A stretch of 64,000 bases of DNA, taken from contig NZ_JBHUEJ010000019.1 in NCBI RefSeq assembly GCF_042680565.1, positions 124,001-188,000 on the forward strand. Reading direction: 5' to 3'. Shown piece after piece: positions 17,094 to 28,639 of this stretch (position 1 is its first letter; each line of letters opens with the position of its first letter). The position numbers and the translations under genes were made by a program. The notes beneath the pieces were generated by a model. That model did not search any database. It saw only the letters and a program-made list of their open reading frames with translations, and was not told the DNA's origin. The DNA is from Ottowia flava (lineage in GTDB: Bacteria > Pseudomonadota > Gammaproteobacteria > Burkholderiales > Burkholderiaceae_C).

Positions 17094-17920
17094 GCGGCGA
17101 TCCCTTCGTTCTGGGGTTGTTTGACGTGGAGGCCGCACTCCTTGGCGCTTTCACTCTCCCACCACCACCGCCCGGAACGGAAGTCCTCGCCCAGCGTGAC
17201 CGCCCGGGTGCAGGGCGCGCAGCCGATGCTGGGGTAGAACTGGTCGTGCAGCGGGTTGTAGTCGACCTGGTTCTCGGCGATGTAGTGCCACACGTCGCCC
17301 CAGGTCCAGTCGGCCAGGGGGTTGTATTTGGTCAGCGACTTGCTCTGTTCTTCGGAGCGGTCGATCAAGTGCACATCGGCGCGGGCGCCGGATTGCTCGC
17401 GGCGCAGGCCGGTCACCCAGGCGGCCTGGTCGGCCAGCGCGCGGGCCAGCGGCGCCATCTTGCGGATGTTGCAGCAGGCCTTGCGCAGCTCAATGCTTTT
17501 GTACATCGCGTCGCGACCTTCGCGGGCGACGAACTGCACCACGGCCTCTGGCTCGGGGCGGTACACCGTCAGCGGCGCATGCATCAACGCGGCCTGCTGC
17601 GTCTGCAGGCGGTCCAGCAGGGCCAGCGTTTCGGCGTGCAGCGCGCCGGTGTCCAGCACGAAGATGCCGATCGGCAGGCGGTGGCGGTTGATCAGGTCGG
17701 TGATGACCATGTCCTCGGCGCCCAGGCTGCTGGCCTGGCGCACCGGTCCGGTGGCCGCGGCCTTGAGCAGCGTGACCACGGTTTCGTGCAGCTTGGCTTC
17801 GAACGAGGGCGAGGCGTGCGCATGCCGCTCGACCGCTGCGCCTGCGGCCTCAGCCGACACGCCGGGCCAAGCGCTGACGCCGCCGACGCTGTCCGTGGCA
17901 GGCACTGGCAGGGCGCTCAT
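17090..17920 (-). CDS. cysH: Adenylyl-sulfate (APS) reductase
   Basis: 276 residues, reduces APS to sulfite with thioredoxin or glutaredoxin. The iron-sulfur cysteine pairs typical of the APS-specific type are present: RKACCNIRK (about 150) and GCAPCTRAV (about 235), with the C-terminal catalytic Cys in AKECGLH. The PP-loop-like SSLGAEDMVITDLI, VLDTGALH, and GLRREQSGAR match as well. Presence of the CC/CxxC cluster and absence of a CysC kinase in the operon both favour APS over PAPS as substrate. It overlaps both neighbours by ATGA. Confidence 0.95.
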   Translation of the reverse strand: MSALPVPATDSVGGVSAWPGVSAEAAGAAVERHAHASPSFEAKLHETVVTLLKAAATGPVRQASSLGAEDMVITDLINRHRLPIGIFVLDTGALHAETLALLDRLQTQQAALMHAPLTVYRPEPEAVVQFVAREGRDAMYKSIELRKACCNIRKMAPLARALADQAAWVTGLRREQSGARADVHLIDRSEEQSKSLTKYNPLADWTWGDVWHYIAENQVDYNPLHDQFYPSIGCAPCTRAVTLGEDFRSGRWWWESESAKECGLHVKQPQNEGIAA

Positions 17921-18333
17921 GCCGCAGCCCTGGCCGTGTCGCGGGCAAAGCGCGGCAGCGGCTGCAGCGCGTCGCCCTGGTAGAAGGCCGCGTAGCGCTG
18001 GAACTGGCGCTCGGCGGCCGCCGCGTCCACGCCTTCGGCCAGCACGGCGCTGGAAAAGCCGCTGCGCGCCATCTGCACCAGCTGGTCGATCAGCACGTCG
18101 CCGGTGGCACGCAGATCGCCCGTGAAGCCGTGGCGGCGGCGCAGGGCCACGGCCTGGCTGAAGGCGCGGCCGTCGGTGAACTTGGGAAATTCCAGCTCGA
18201 TTCGGTCCACGCCTTGCAGCGCGCCGTCGGCAGCCAGCGCCGCCAGATCGGCGTCGTTGGCGATGTGCAGGGTTTTCAGGCCATTCAGGTCGCTGGCACT
18301 GGTGCTATCTGCGCGGGCAGCTATTATTTTCAT
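17917..18333 (-). CDS. DUF934 protein, sulfite-reduction accessory
   Basis: 138 residues of the DUF934 family, almost always found with cysI/cysH in proteobacteria and thought to assist sulfite reduction; its biochemical role is not established. The conserved region starts around residue 25: GVDRIELEFPKFTDGRAFSQ, RRRHGFTGDLRATGDVLIDQ, SGFSSAVLAEG. The start MKII at 18333 fits family N-termini, but residues 4-15 (IAARADSTSA) are encoded by repeat A copy 9. Its stop overlaps the cysH start (ATGA). A motif at 18415-18428 upstream is shared with the cysI promoter region. Confidence 0.88.
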   Translation of the reverse strand: MKIIAARADSTSASDLNGLKTLHIANDADLAALAADGALQGVDRIELEFPKFTDGRAFSQAVALRRRHGFTGDLRATGDVLIDQLVQMARSGFSSAVLAEGVDAAAAERQFQRYAAFYQGDALQPLPRFARDTARAAA

Positions 18334-18336
18334 AGA
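18279..18336 (-). repeat. Repeat family A, copy 9 (inside the DUF934 gene)
   Basis: CACTGGTGCTATCTGCGCGG, GCAGCTATTATTTTCATAG on the plus strand. It contains the start codon and codes for residues 3-15. Confidence 0.8.
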
Positions 18337-18414
18337 ACTTGTCGTTGCGTTTTGCGACAGCTTGGGCCGTGCAGGCGCCATGCCGTGGGTGCCCAGCCAC
18401 TGTAGGTGCCAGGT

Positions 18415-18428
18415 TGCCAAAAACCAAC
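18415..18428 (+). promoter_or_regulatory. Putative cys operon activator site (copy 1)
   Basis: TGCCAAAAACCAAC, 82-95 bp before the DUF934 start, followed by CAAAGTT and GGCATATGC. Nearly the same sequence lies at 23421-23433 before cysI in the same orientation. A CysB-type regulator site is the natural guess. Confidence 0.5.
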
Positions 18429-18502
18429 GACAAAGTTCTTTGAGGCATATGCGGGGTCGGCATAAGCAGGCGCTGCGCCGCCTTGTGCACCCCTGGAGCG
18501 CG

Positions 18503-21358
<2,856 letters not shown>

Positions 21359-21442
21359 GCGCGCATGCTATCGGCTCATGTGACCACGCTTGCGGGGGGC
21401 GGGCGCCTGCCGCACAGCGGGCAGCGGTCAGGCGCGGTCGAA

Positions 21443-21508
21443 GATTTCAAGGGTTTCTGGCCGCTGGCCCTAGAACCACTTGCGCAAGCAGCTTCCGAAT
21501 GTATAGCA
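21443..21508 (-). repeat. Repeat family A, copy 10
   Basis: TCTGGCCGCTGGCCCTAGAA, CCACTTGCGCAAGCAGCTTC, TATAGCA on the plus strand, in the ppc-cysI spacer. Confidence 0.85.
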
Positions 21509-21533
21509 AGCAGGATGTGCGCTGGTGTTGCGC

Positions 21534-21554
21534 ACGCCTCACGCCTCACGCCTC
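21534..21554. repeat. 7-bp tandem repeat (ACGCCTC)3 across the cysI stop codon
   Basis: Three exact 7-bp units; the cysI stop (21546-21548) lies across the second and third. Since 7 is not a multiple of 3, unit changes would alter the C-terminal frame of CysI. Confidence 0.9.
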
Positions 21555-23351
21555 GGCGTGTTCCGCCTGCCGCGTGCGGTGGCCAGCGTCCAGCCGCGCG
21601 CCGTTGGCGGCGGCCTTGAACGGGTCGTGGCCGACCCGGCGCAGCGTGTCGATGAAATGCTCGGCCGCGCTGCTGCGCAGGTCGCGGTAGGTGGTCAGCA
21701 CGGCTTCGACCACGCCCGGCACCTCGGCCGCGCTGAAGGATGGGCCGACCACTTTGCCCGGGTGCGCCGGGCCGGACAAGGCCGAGCCGTCGCTGCCGCC
21801 CAGGGTGACCTGGTACCACTCCTTGCCGTCCTTGTCGACGCCCAGAATGCCGATGTGGCCGCTGTGGTGGTGGCCGCAGCTGTTGATGCAGCCGCTGATG
21901 TGCAGGTCGATCGGGCCCAGGTCGGTGACTTCGTCGATGTCCTGGTACAGCTCGGTCAGCGCGGCGGCGACGGGAATGGCGCGGGCGTTGGCCAACGAGC
22001 AGAAATCGCCGCCAGGGCAGGCGATCAGGTCGGTCAGCAGGCCGATGTTGGCCTGCGCCAGGCCCAGCGCCTTGGCCTGCTCGTACAGCGCGGGCAGGTC
22101 GGTCTGGTGCACCCAGGGCAGCAGCAGGTTCTGTTCGTGCGTCAGGCGCGCTTCGCCGGCGCTGAAAGTGTCGGCCAGCGTGGCCAACGCGTCCAGCGTG
22201 TCGGCGTCGGCATCGCCGGGGGCCCAGCCCAGGCGCTTGAAGGACAGGGTGACGATGGCCAGGTCGGCCTGGCGGTGCGCGCGCACGTTTTGCGCCAGCC
22301 AGCGCTGGTAGGGCTTGGCCGTGGTGTCGACATGGCTGGGCAGCTTGGCGGCGCGCAGCGGCGGCTCGACAAAGCTGGCCTGCACGCGCGCCAACTCGTC
22401 GGCGCTGATGGTGTGCGGGGCGCCGTCCTGTTCGACGATGGCGCGGTATTCCGCTTCAACTTCGTCGATGAATTTCTGGCCTTCGGACTTGACCAGGATC
22501 TTGATGCGCGCCTTCCACTTGTTGTCGCGCCGGCCATAGCGGTTGTACACACGCACCACGGCTTCAACGAAGTTCAGCAGCTCGGCCCAGGGCAGGAAGT
22601 CGCGCACCACGGTGCCGATGACCGGCGTGCGGCCCATGCCCCCGCCCACCTTGACGGTGAAGCCCACTTCGCCTGCGTCGTTCTTCTGCGCCTGCAGGCC
22701 GATGTCGTACCAGCCGGTGGCCGCGCGGTCTTCGGCGGCGCCGTTGAAGGCGATCTTGAACTTGCGCGGCAAGAAGGCGAATTCGGGGTGCAGCGTGCTC
22801 CACTGGCGCAGGATCTCGGCAAACGGGCGCGTGTCGACGATGCCGTCCGGCGCAATGCCTTCCAGCGCTTCGCAGGTGATGTTGCGGATGGTGTTGCCAC
22901 TGGTCTGGATGCCGTGCATGTGCACGCTGGCCAGCAGATCCATCACGTCCGGCGCCTTGGCCAGCGGGATCCAGTTGAACTGCACGTTGGTGCGCGTGGT
23001 GAAGTGACCGTAGCCGTACTGCAGGGGCGGTGCGGCCAGCGTCAGCCCGGGTTGTGAAGCCTGCAACTCGTCCTGTGTCGCTTGCGCGCTGGCCAGCAGG
23101 GCGGCGTCAGGCCGGTCGTACTCGCGCGCGATGCGCGCCAGCGTGCGCAGCTGCAGGCTGCTGATCTCGCCGTAGGGCACGGCAATGCGGGCCATGGGCG
23201 CATAGCGCTGCACGTACCAGCCGTTTTGCAGGCGCAGCGGCAGGAACTGCTCTTCGCTCAGCTCGCCGCGCTGCCAGCGCTCCAACTGGTCGCGGAACTG
23301 CTGGGCGCGCAGCTTGACAAAGGCCTGGTCGAATGCGGTGTATTGGTACAT
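21546..23351 (-). CDS. cysI: Sulfite reductase hemoprotein (ferredoxin-type nitrite/sulfite reductase)
   Basis: 601 residues, siroheme and [4Fe-4S] enzyme that reduces sulfite to sulfide. The second half holds the cluster/siroheme cysteines: CPGGDFCSLANARAIPV and HISGCINSCGHHHSGHIGIL. The N-terminal half has TRTNVQFNWIPL and the duplicated ferredoxin-like domains. Start MYQYTAFDQAF at 23351 is chosen since homology starts there; the open frame upstream runs into the promoter region. No flavoprotein cysJ is seen, so electrons probably come from ferredoxin. Separated from the DUF934-cysHDN run by ppc but sharing a promoter motif with it. Confidence 0.94.
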   Translation of the reverse strand: MYQYTAFDQAFVKLRAQQFRDQLERWQRGELSEEQFLPLRLQNGWYVQRYAPMARIAVPYGEISSLQLRTLARIAREYDRPDAALLASAQATQDELQASQPGLTLAAPPLQYGYGHFTTRTNVQFNWIPLAKAPDVMDLLASVHMHGIQTSGNTIRNITCEALEGIAPDGIVDTRPFAEILRQWSTLHPEFAFLPRKFKIAFNGAAEDRAATGWYDIGLQAQKNDAGEVGFTVKVGGGMGRTPVIGTVVRDFLPWAELLNFVEAVVRVYNRYGRRDNKWKARIKILVKSEGQKFIDEVEAEYRAIVEQDGAPHTISADELARVQASFVEPPLRAAKLPSHVDTTAKPYQRWLAQNVRAHRQADLAIVTLSFKRLGWAPGDADADTLDALATLADTFSAGEARLTHEQNLLLPWVHQTDLPALYEQAKALGLAQANIGLLTDLIACPGGDFCSLANARAIPVAAALTELYQDIDEVTDLGPIDLHISGCINSCGHHHSGHIGILGVDKDGKEWYQVTLGGSDGSALSGPAHPGKVVGPSFSAAEVPGVVEAVLTTYRDLRSSAAEHFIDTLRRVGHDPFKAAANGARLDAGHRTRQAEHAEA

Positions 23352-23411
23352 CGGGTGGGTCGGAAGCTGGCAACGCGGCAACGCGCGTCGCTGGGAAGGG
23401 CCGACTTTAGG

Positions 23412-23433
23412 TTTGGCATATGCCAAAACCAAC
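23412..23433. promoter_or_regulatory. Palindrome and putative sulfur-regulator site upstream of cysI
   Basis: A perfect 16-bp palindrome TTTGGCATATGCCAAA (23412-23427) runs into TGCCAAAACCAAC (23421-23433), 70-82 bp before the cysI start. The latter nearly repeats 18415-18428. AT-rich sequence follows (TTTGTTGTTGATATAG), likely part of the dodecin/cysI divergent promoters. Confidence 0.55.
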
Positions 23434-23609
23434 CAATACTTTGTTGTTGATATAGATGGATATGGAATAAAGGGTGGTCACCCGGGCGCACGGCGGCGGC
23501 CGACGGCGTTGTCAGACAAGTGCCCACACGGCGCCTGGTTGGGCGTGGGTAAGGTGCGGCTTTGTGACCACCGGCCTCGTCCCGAGGCCTCAACCGAAGG
23601 AGTCCGCCC

Positions 23610-23822
23610 ATGAGCGTTGCCAAAGTCATCGAAATCTCCGCGTCCAGCACCAAGAGCTTTGAGGACGCGATCCTCACCGGCGTCGGCCGTGCCGCCGACA
23701 CCATCGATCAGGTTCGCGGTGCCTGGATCAAGGAGCAGAAGGTCGTCATCGAAGGCGGCAAGATCAAGGAATACCGCGTCAACATGTCTGTGACCTTCGT
23801 CGTCGGCCAAGTCGACAAGTAG
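23610..23822 (+). CDS. Dodecin, flavin-binding storage protein
   Basis: 70 residues, full length. Dodecins are small dodecameric proteins that bind FMN/riboflavin and buffer free flavin. MSVAKVIEISASSTKSFEDA, VRGAWIKEQKVVIE and YRVNMSVTFVV match, including the Trp that stacks on the isoalloxazine ring. The start has AAGGAG 7 nt upstream. Transcribed divergently from cysI, and closed by a rho-independent terminator at 23859-23886. Confidence 0.95.
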   Translation: MSVAKVIEISASSTKSFEDAILTGVGRAADTIDQVRGAWIKEQKVVIEGGKIKEYRVNMSVTFVVGQVDK

Positions 23823-23858
23823 TCTGCGTCTGCCGCTCATTGCGGCAGAAAGCCCAAG

Positions 23859-23886
23859 AAATGCCCGCAGTACGTGGGCATTTTTG
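23859..23886 (+). terminator. Rho-independent terminator after dodecin
   Basis: AATGCCC stem (23860-23866) pairing with GGGCATT (23876-23882), followed by a T run. Confidence 0.8.
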
Positions 23887-23904
23887 TGTTCGGGTCGCGC
23901 GCGT

Positions 23905-25389
23905 TTAGTGCGCCTCAGCCTGCTTGGCCGCGCGGATGGCGGCCTGCGTGTCGCCCTTGGCCCCGTTGAAGAACAGGTTCAGCAGCACCGCCGACATCGA
24001 CGCCAGCAGGATGCCCGATTCGATCAGCGGGTGGATGGCGTGCGGCATCCACTGCAGGTAGCGCGGCGCGACCAGCGGGATCATGCCCATGCCGATGGAA
24101 ATGGCGACGATCAGCGCGTTGTTGCGCTGGTGCGTGTAGTCCACCCCGCCCAGGATGCGGATGCCCGTGGTGGCGACCATGCCGAACATCACCAGACCCG
24201 CGCCGCCCAGCACCACGGCCGGCAGCGATTCGACCAGCGCGGCCATCTTGGGCAGCAGGCCCAGCACGATCAGGATGACGCCCGCCGCCACGCAGACAAA
24301 GCGGCTCTTCACGCCCGTGACCGCCACCAGGCCCACGTTCTGTGAAAAGCTGGTGTAGGGGAAGGTGTTGAAGATGCCGCCGATCAGCGTGCCCAGGCCG
24401 TCGGTGCGCAGACCGCGGGCGAGGGCGGGCTGGTCGATCTTGCGGTCGGTCATCTCGCCGAGGGCGAGAAACATGCCGGTCGATTCGATCATCACGACGA
24501 TCATCACCAGCACCATGGTCAGGATCAGCACCGGGTCGAAGATCGGCATGCCGAAGTGAAAGGGAAGCACCACGTCCACCCAGTGCGCCTTGGCGACCTT
24601 GTCGAAGTTCATCATGCCCGTGGCGGCTGCGACCACGGCGCCGACGACGATGCCGACCAGCACCGAGATGTTGGCCAGAAAGCCGCGCGCGAACCGCGCC
24701 ACCAGCAGGATGGTGGCCAGCACGATGGCCGACACCGCCACGCCGGACAGCGCGGCGTAGCGCGGGTTGGGCTCGGTCGGCGCCAGCGTCAGGCCCTGCG
24801 GTACAGGCGGCATGCCGGCCTGGCCCACGGCGGCCGAGCTGCGCAGCGTGCTCAGCCATTCCGAATGCTCAGGCGACACCGTCATCGGCGCCGTGGGGCC
24901 GACCGGGTTGCCGAAAATCCAGTTGATGCCCACGCGCATCAGGTTGATGCCGATCACCGCGATGATGGTGCCGGTGACGACCGGCGGGAAGAAGCGCAGC
25001 ATGCGGCTGATCAGGGGTGCGATCAGGATCGAGACGATGCCCGCGCCGATGATGGCGCCAAAGATCATGCGCGCGCCGTCGGGCCCGGGGTTGGCATTGG
25101 CCATGGCCACCATGGGCCCGACCGAGGCGAAGGTCACGCCCATCATCACCGGTAGCTTGATGCCGAACCACTGCGTGGCGCCCAGCGCCTGGATCAGCGT
25201 GACCAGGCCGCAGCAGAACAGGTCGGCCGAGATCAGCAGCGCCACCTCGTCCGGGCTGAGCTTGAGGGCGCGCCCGACGATCAGCGGCACCGCGACCGCG
25301 CCGGCGTACATCACCAGCACGTGTTGCAGGCCCAGGGCCGTCAGCTTGCCGGTGGGCAGTCGTTCGTCGACCGGGTGGGTGCTGCTCAT
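23905..25389 (-). CDS. uacT: NCS2-family urate/xanthine permease
   Basis: 494 residues, about 12-14 membrane segments, nucleobase:cation symporter-2. QHVLVMYAGAVAVPLIVG at the N-terminus, the signature QNVGLVAVTGVKSR (about residue 335), and MIESTGMFLALGEMTDR with the Glu of the substrate site are family features. As first member of a urate/allantoin cluster it most likely imports urate or xanthine; the exact purine is inferred from context. AGGAG precedes the ATG by 7 nt. It lies downstream of the M20 gene, with repeat A copy 11 filling the 64-bp spacer. Confidence 0.92.
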   Translation of the reverse strand: MSSTHPVDERLPTGKLTALGLQHVLVMYAGAVAVPLIVGRALKLSPDEVALLISADLFCCGLVTLIQALGATQWFGIKLPVMMGVTFASVGPMVAMANANPGPDGARMIFGAIIGAGIVSILIAPLISRMLRFFPPVVTGTIIAVIGINLMRVGINWIFGNPVGPTAPMTVSPEHSEWLSTLRSSAAVGQAGMPPVPQGLTLAPTEPNPRYAALSGVAVSAIVLATILLVARFARGFLANISVLVGIVVGAVVAAATGMMNFDKVAKAHWVDVVLPFHFGMPIFDPVLILTMVLVMIVVMIESTGMFLALGEMTDRKIDQPALARGLRTDGLGTLIGGIFNTFPYTSFSQNVGLVAVTGVKSRFVCVAAGVILIVLGLLPKMAALVESLPAVVLGGAGLVMFGMVATTGIRILGGVDYTHQRNNALIVAISIGMGMIPLVAPRYLQWMPHAIHPLIESGILLASMSAVLLNLFFNGAKGDTQAAIRAAKQAEAH

Positions 25390-25401
25390 GCTTGTCTCCT
25401 G

Positions 25402-25467
25402 AAATTTATAGGTTTTCGGGCTGTAGCCCTAGGCATATCTGCGCAGGCAGCTATTATTTTGAAAGCA
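25402..25467 (-). repeat. Repeat family A, copy 11 (supplies a stop codon)
   Basis: CGGGCTGTAGCCCTAGGCAT, ATCTGCGCAGGCAGCTATTA, TTTTGAAAG on the plus strand. The last codons (SK) and TAA of the M20 gene lie in it. Confidence 0.88.
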
Positions 25468-26710
25468 GATCGGCCAAGGTGCGGGCCACCACCTTGGTCG
25501 CGCGGCGCAGGTCTTCCAGGGCCACGCGCTCGTCGGCGCGTTTGGCGTGGCTTTCCAGCACGGTGCGCGGGCCGGCGCCGTAGATCACGCCGGGCACGCC
25601 GCGCTCCACGTACAGGCGCACGTCGGTGTACAGGGGCGTGCCCACGGCTTCGGGCGTTTCGCCGAAGACCGCCGCGCCGTGCTTTTGCAGCGCGTCGACC
25701 AGCGGCGCGTTGCCGGCCAGCGGCGTCATGGCGTTGGCCAGCAGCAGGCGGCGCACGCTGACGCGAAGGTCGCTGCGCCCGCGCGGCGGTGTGTAGCTGG
25801 CGGCGGCCTGCGCAATCGTTTCGCGCAGCGCCGCTTCGACCTCGGCGGCGTTTTCTTCGGGGATCATGCGGCGGTCGAGCTTGAACACCGCCTTGCCGGG
25901 CACGACGTTGGTGTTGGTGCCGCCTTCGATCTGGCCAATGTTGAGGTACGGGTGCGTGATGCCTTCGACCTTCGACGTGATCTGCTTGTAACCCGCGTTC
26001 AGCGCGTACAGCGCCTGCAGGATGTGCACCGCGCCCTGGATCGCGTCGCAGCCGCTGTCGGGGATGGCGGCGTGGCTCATCTCGCCTTCCACCGTCACTT
26101 CCATCTGCAGGCAGCCGTTGTGCGCCACGACCACCTGGTAGCTGAAGCCAGCGGCGATCATCAAGTCGGGCTTGGTCAGCCCGTTTTTCAGCAGCCAGCC
26201 GGGGCCCAGTTCGCCGCCGAATTCTTCGTCGTAGGTGAAGTGCAATTCGACTGCGCCGTGTTTCGGCTTGGCCACGGCTTCGAGCGCGCGCAGGGCGAAG
26301 GTGAAAGTGCCGAAGTCGCTCTTGCTGACGGCGGCGGCGCGGCCGAACAGCTGGCCGTCCACGATCTCGGCGCCGTAGGGGTCGTGCGACCAGCCGTCGC
26401 CCGGCGGCACCACGTCGCCATGCGCGTTCAGCGCGATGGTCGGGCCGCCTTCGCCAAAGGGGCGGCGCACGATCAGGTTGGTGATGCTTTGCATGCCGTA
26501 GGCCTGAACGTCGCTGGCCGGCACGGGGTGCTTTTCAGCGGTGTAACCCAGGTCTTGTAGCAGCTCGGCCGCGCGGTCGGCGTGCGGGGCGTTGTTGCCG
26601 GGCGGCGTGTCGGTGGGCACGCGCACCAGCGCCTGCACGAAGCGCACTTCCTCGTCAAAGTGCTGGTCGATCCAGGCGTCCAGGGCGGCGTAGGTGTCGG
26701 AAGAGGTCAT
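25454..26710 (-). CDS. M20-family metallo-deacylase/amidase
   Basis: 418 residues, ArgE/DapE-type di-zinc hydrolase. Metal motifs: ALNAHGDVVPPGDGW (His, Asp near residue 95-97), TYDEEFGGELG (catalytic Glu pair), GGTNTNVVPGKAVFKLDRRM, and ESHAKRADERV near the C-terminus (last metal His). Placed between the purine permease and the UraD-AllC fusion, so it may act on a ureido or N-carbamoyl intermediate of allantoin degradation; the substrate cannot be told from sequence. No Shine-Dalgarno is seen: the leader is the tail of repeat A copy 12, and the stop codon is from copy 11. Confidence 0.85.
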   Translation of the reverse strand: MTSSDTYAALDAWIDQHFDEEVRFVQALVRVPTDTPPGNNAPHADRAAELLQDLGYTAEKHPVPASDVQAYGMQSITNLIVRRPFGEGGPTIALNAHGDVVPPGDGWSHDPYGAEIVDGQLFGRAAAVSKSDFGTFTFALRALEAVAKPKHGAVELHFTYDEEFGGELGPGWLLKNGLTKPDLMIAAGFSYQVVVAHNGCLQMEVTVEGEMSHAAIPDSGCDAIQGAVHILQALYALNAGYKQITSKVEGITHPYLNIGQIEGGTNTNVVPGKAVFKLDRRMIPEENAAEVEAALRETIAQAAASYTPPRGRSDLRVSVRRLLLANAMTPLAGNAPLVDALQKHGAAVFGETPEAVGTPLYTDVRLYVERGVPGVIYGAGPRTVLESHAKRADERVALEDLRRATKVVARTLADLLSK

Positions 26711-26774
26711 TTTTGAATCAAATCAGGCCGTAGCCCTGGATGGATCTGCGCGAGAAGCTATGAAAGAAATAGCG
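26709..26774 (-). repeat. Repeat family A, copy 12
   Basis: AATCAAATCAGGCCGTAGCC, ATGGATCTGCGCGAGAAGCT, GAAAGAAATAGCG on the plus strand; nearly the whole 75-bp spacer between the UraD-AllC fusion and the M20 gene. Confidence 0.88.
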
Positions 26775-26785
26775 TTGTGGCTGGC

Positions 26786-28573
26786 TCAAGCGGCTTGCAG
26801 GTCGCGCGCCAGATCGTCCAGCAGGCGCTGCATGGCGCGCACCGACAGCTCGATGTCCTCGGCGTTGCTGGACTCCAGCGGGTTGTGGCTGATGCCGCTG
26901 TTTTCGCCGCGCACGAACAGCATGGCCTGCGGCATGACCTTGTGCATCGTCATGGCGTCGTGGCCGGCGCCGCTGGGCAGCCGGAAGACCGGCAGACCGA
27001 GCGATTCGACGGCGCGCTCCCAGCGCTGCTGCCAGGCCGGATCGGACGGCGCGGCACTGACGCGCATGGTTTCTTCCAGCGCCAGGCCGACGCCGCGGCG
27101 CTCGGCGATCTGCTGGGCGCGCGCCAGCACATCGGCGGTGAGGCGGTCGCGCTGTGGGTCGTTGGGCGCGCGCAGGTCGAGCGTGAAAGCGCAGCGGCCG
27201 GGCACCACGTTGGTCGAGCCGCGCGGCACCTGCAGGATGCCCATGGTGGCGACCGAATCGGCGTCCTGCGCGGCGCGCTCCTCCAGGTACAGCGCCAGCT
27301 CGGCCGCGGCGCAGGCGGCGTCGTGGCGGCGGTTCATGGGCGTGGTGCCGGCGTGGCTGGCCTGGCCGATGAATTCGCCCGCGTAGCGCACGCTGCCGTT
27401 GATCGAGGTGACCACGCCCAGCGGCAGGTTCAGCTCGTTGAGCACCGGGCCTTGTTCGATGTGGACTTCGATGAAGCCGAGGTAGTCCGCCGGGTTGCGC
27501 TGCAACGACGCGATGTCTTCCACCCGCAGGCCGGCGTGGGCCATGGCCTGGCGCATGGTCACGCCGTCGGCGTCAGATTGATCCAGCCACGCGCTTTGGA
27601 ATTCACCGATGAGCGCTTCCGAGCCGAGGAAAGACGTCTTGTAGCGCTGGCCTTCTTCTTCGGCGAAGCCGATCACCTCGAAATGGAAGGGCAGACGGCG
27701 ACCGGCGCGCGCCAGCTCGCGCACGCACGCGATGGGCACGAAGATGCCCAGCCGCCCGTCGTAGCGGCCGGCGTTGCGCACGGTGTCGAAGTGGCTGCCG
27801 GTCATCAGCGTCTTCGCGCCTTGGGCGGCCCGGTCGGCGTGGTAGCGGCCCACTACGTTGCCCACCGCGTCGATGTGTACGTCGTCAAAACCCGCGCCCT
27901 GCATGGTCTGCACCAGGCTGGCGGCGCAGGCGCGGTGCGCATCGGTGAGGTAGGTGACGGCCAGCTGCCCTTGTTCGGCAAAGCCGGGGTCGCTGTGTTG
28001 CGCCAGGTCGGCATGCCAGTCCCACACGTCGTTGCCGAGCGCGGGCGCCACGCCGAACTTGTCTGCCAGGCGGATTTCAACGATGCGGTGGATGTTGCGC
28101 AGCGCCTCGGCGCGCTCAAAAGCCGGCTGGTGCGCCAGTCGGCGCGCAAAGGTGTCGATGATCTCGGCCTTGCTGAGACCCGTGCCGCGCGGGCCGCGCA
28201 CCGCCAGGATGAAGGGAAAGCCAAACTTGGCGTTGTAGTCGGCGTTGAGCTGCAGGATGCGGGCGAATTCGTCGGGCGTGCATTCGGTCAGGCCCGCCTT
28301 GCCTTGTTCGTGGGTCGATTCGGCCGTCAGCGTGTTGGCCACCATCGCCTTGCCGGCCAACTCCGGGTGGGCGCGGATCAGCGCCAGCTGCCGGTCCACA
28401 TCCGCTTTGGCCAGCACCTCGGTCATGACGTGCTTCAGGTGCGCCAGCGATCGGAACGGGCGCTGTGCCAGCGCCTCGTTGGCGATCCAGGGCGTGTGCT
28501 CGAACAGGCCGTCGAGCATCTGCTCGGCTTCGGCGGGCGGGGCGGCGTTGAGCTGGTCCAGGGTCAGGGGCAT
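26786..28573 (-). CDS. Fused OHCU decarboxylase and allantoate amidohydrolase
   Basis: 595 residues, two enzymes of urate breakdown in one chain. Residues 1 to about 170 are UraD: LFEHTPWIANEALAQRPF, LIRAHPELAGK (catalytic His), GKAGLTECTPDEFARI, KFGFPFILAVRG; this decarboxylates OHCU to S-allantoin. From about residue 180 an AllC-type M20 amidohydrolase follows: LMTGSHFDTVRNAGRYDGRL (metal His/Asp), GFAEEEGQRY, EVHIEQGPVL, SINGSVRYAGEFIGQASHAG, RLPSGAGHDAM. It hydrolyses allantoate toward ureidoglycolate/ureidoglycine. The two steps flank allantoinase, encoded by the next gene upstream. Fusions like this are known in purine clusters of related bacteria. Confidence 0.92.
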   Translation of the reverse strand: MPLTLDQLNAAPPAEAEQMLDGLFEHTPWIANEALAQRPFRSLAHLKHVMTEVLAKADVDRQLALIRAHPELAGKAMVANTLTAESTHEQGKAGLTECTPDEFARILQLNADYNAKFGFPFILAVRGPRGTGLSKAEIIDTFARRLAHQPAFERAEALRNIHRIVEIRLADKFGVAPALGNDVWDWHADLAQHSDPGFAEQGQLAVTYLTDAHRACAASLVQTMQGAGFDDVHIDAVGNVVGRYHADRAAQGAKTLMTGSHFDTVRNAGRYDGRLGIFVPIACVRELARAGRRLPFHFEVIGFAEEEGQRYKTSFLGSEALIGEFQSAWLDQSDADGVTMRQAMAHAGLRVEDIASLQRNPADYLGFIEVHIEQGPVLNELNLPLGVVTSINGSVRYAGEFIGQASHAGTTPMNRRHDAACAAAELALYLEERAAQDADSVATMGILQVPRGSTNVVPGRCAFTLDLRAPNDPQRDRLTADVLARAQQIAERRGVGLALEETMRVSAAPSDPAWQQRWERAVESLGLPVFRLPSGAGHDAMTMHKVMPQAMLFVRGENSGISHNPLESSNAEDIELSVRAMQRLLDDLARDLQAA

Positions 28574-28639
28574 GGGGTTTGTCTCTCGGGTAGGTGCGCG
28601 TGCCGGCGCCAGGCGGCATGGCCTGACGCCGTGGTCTGT

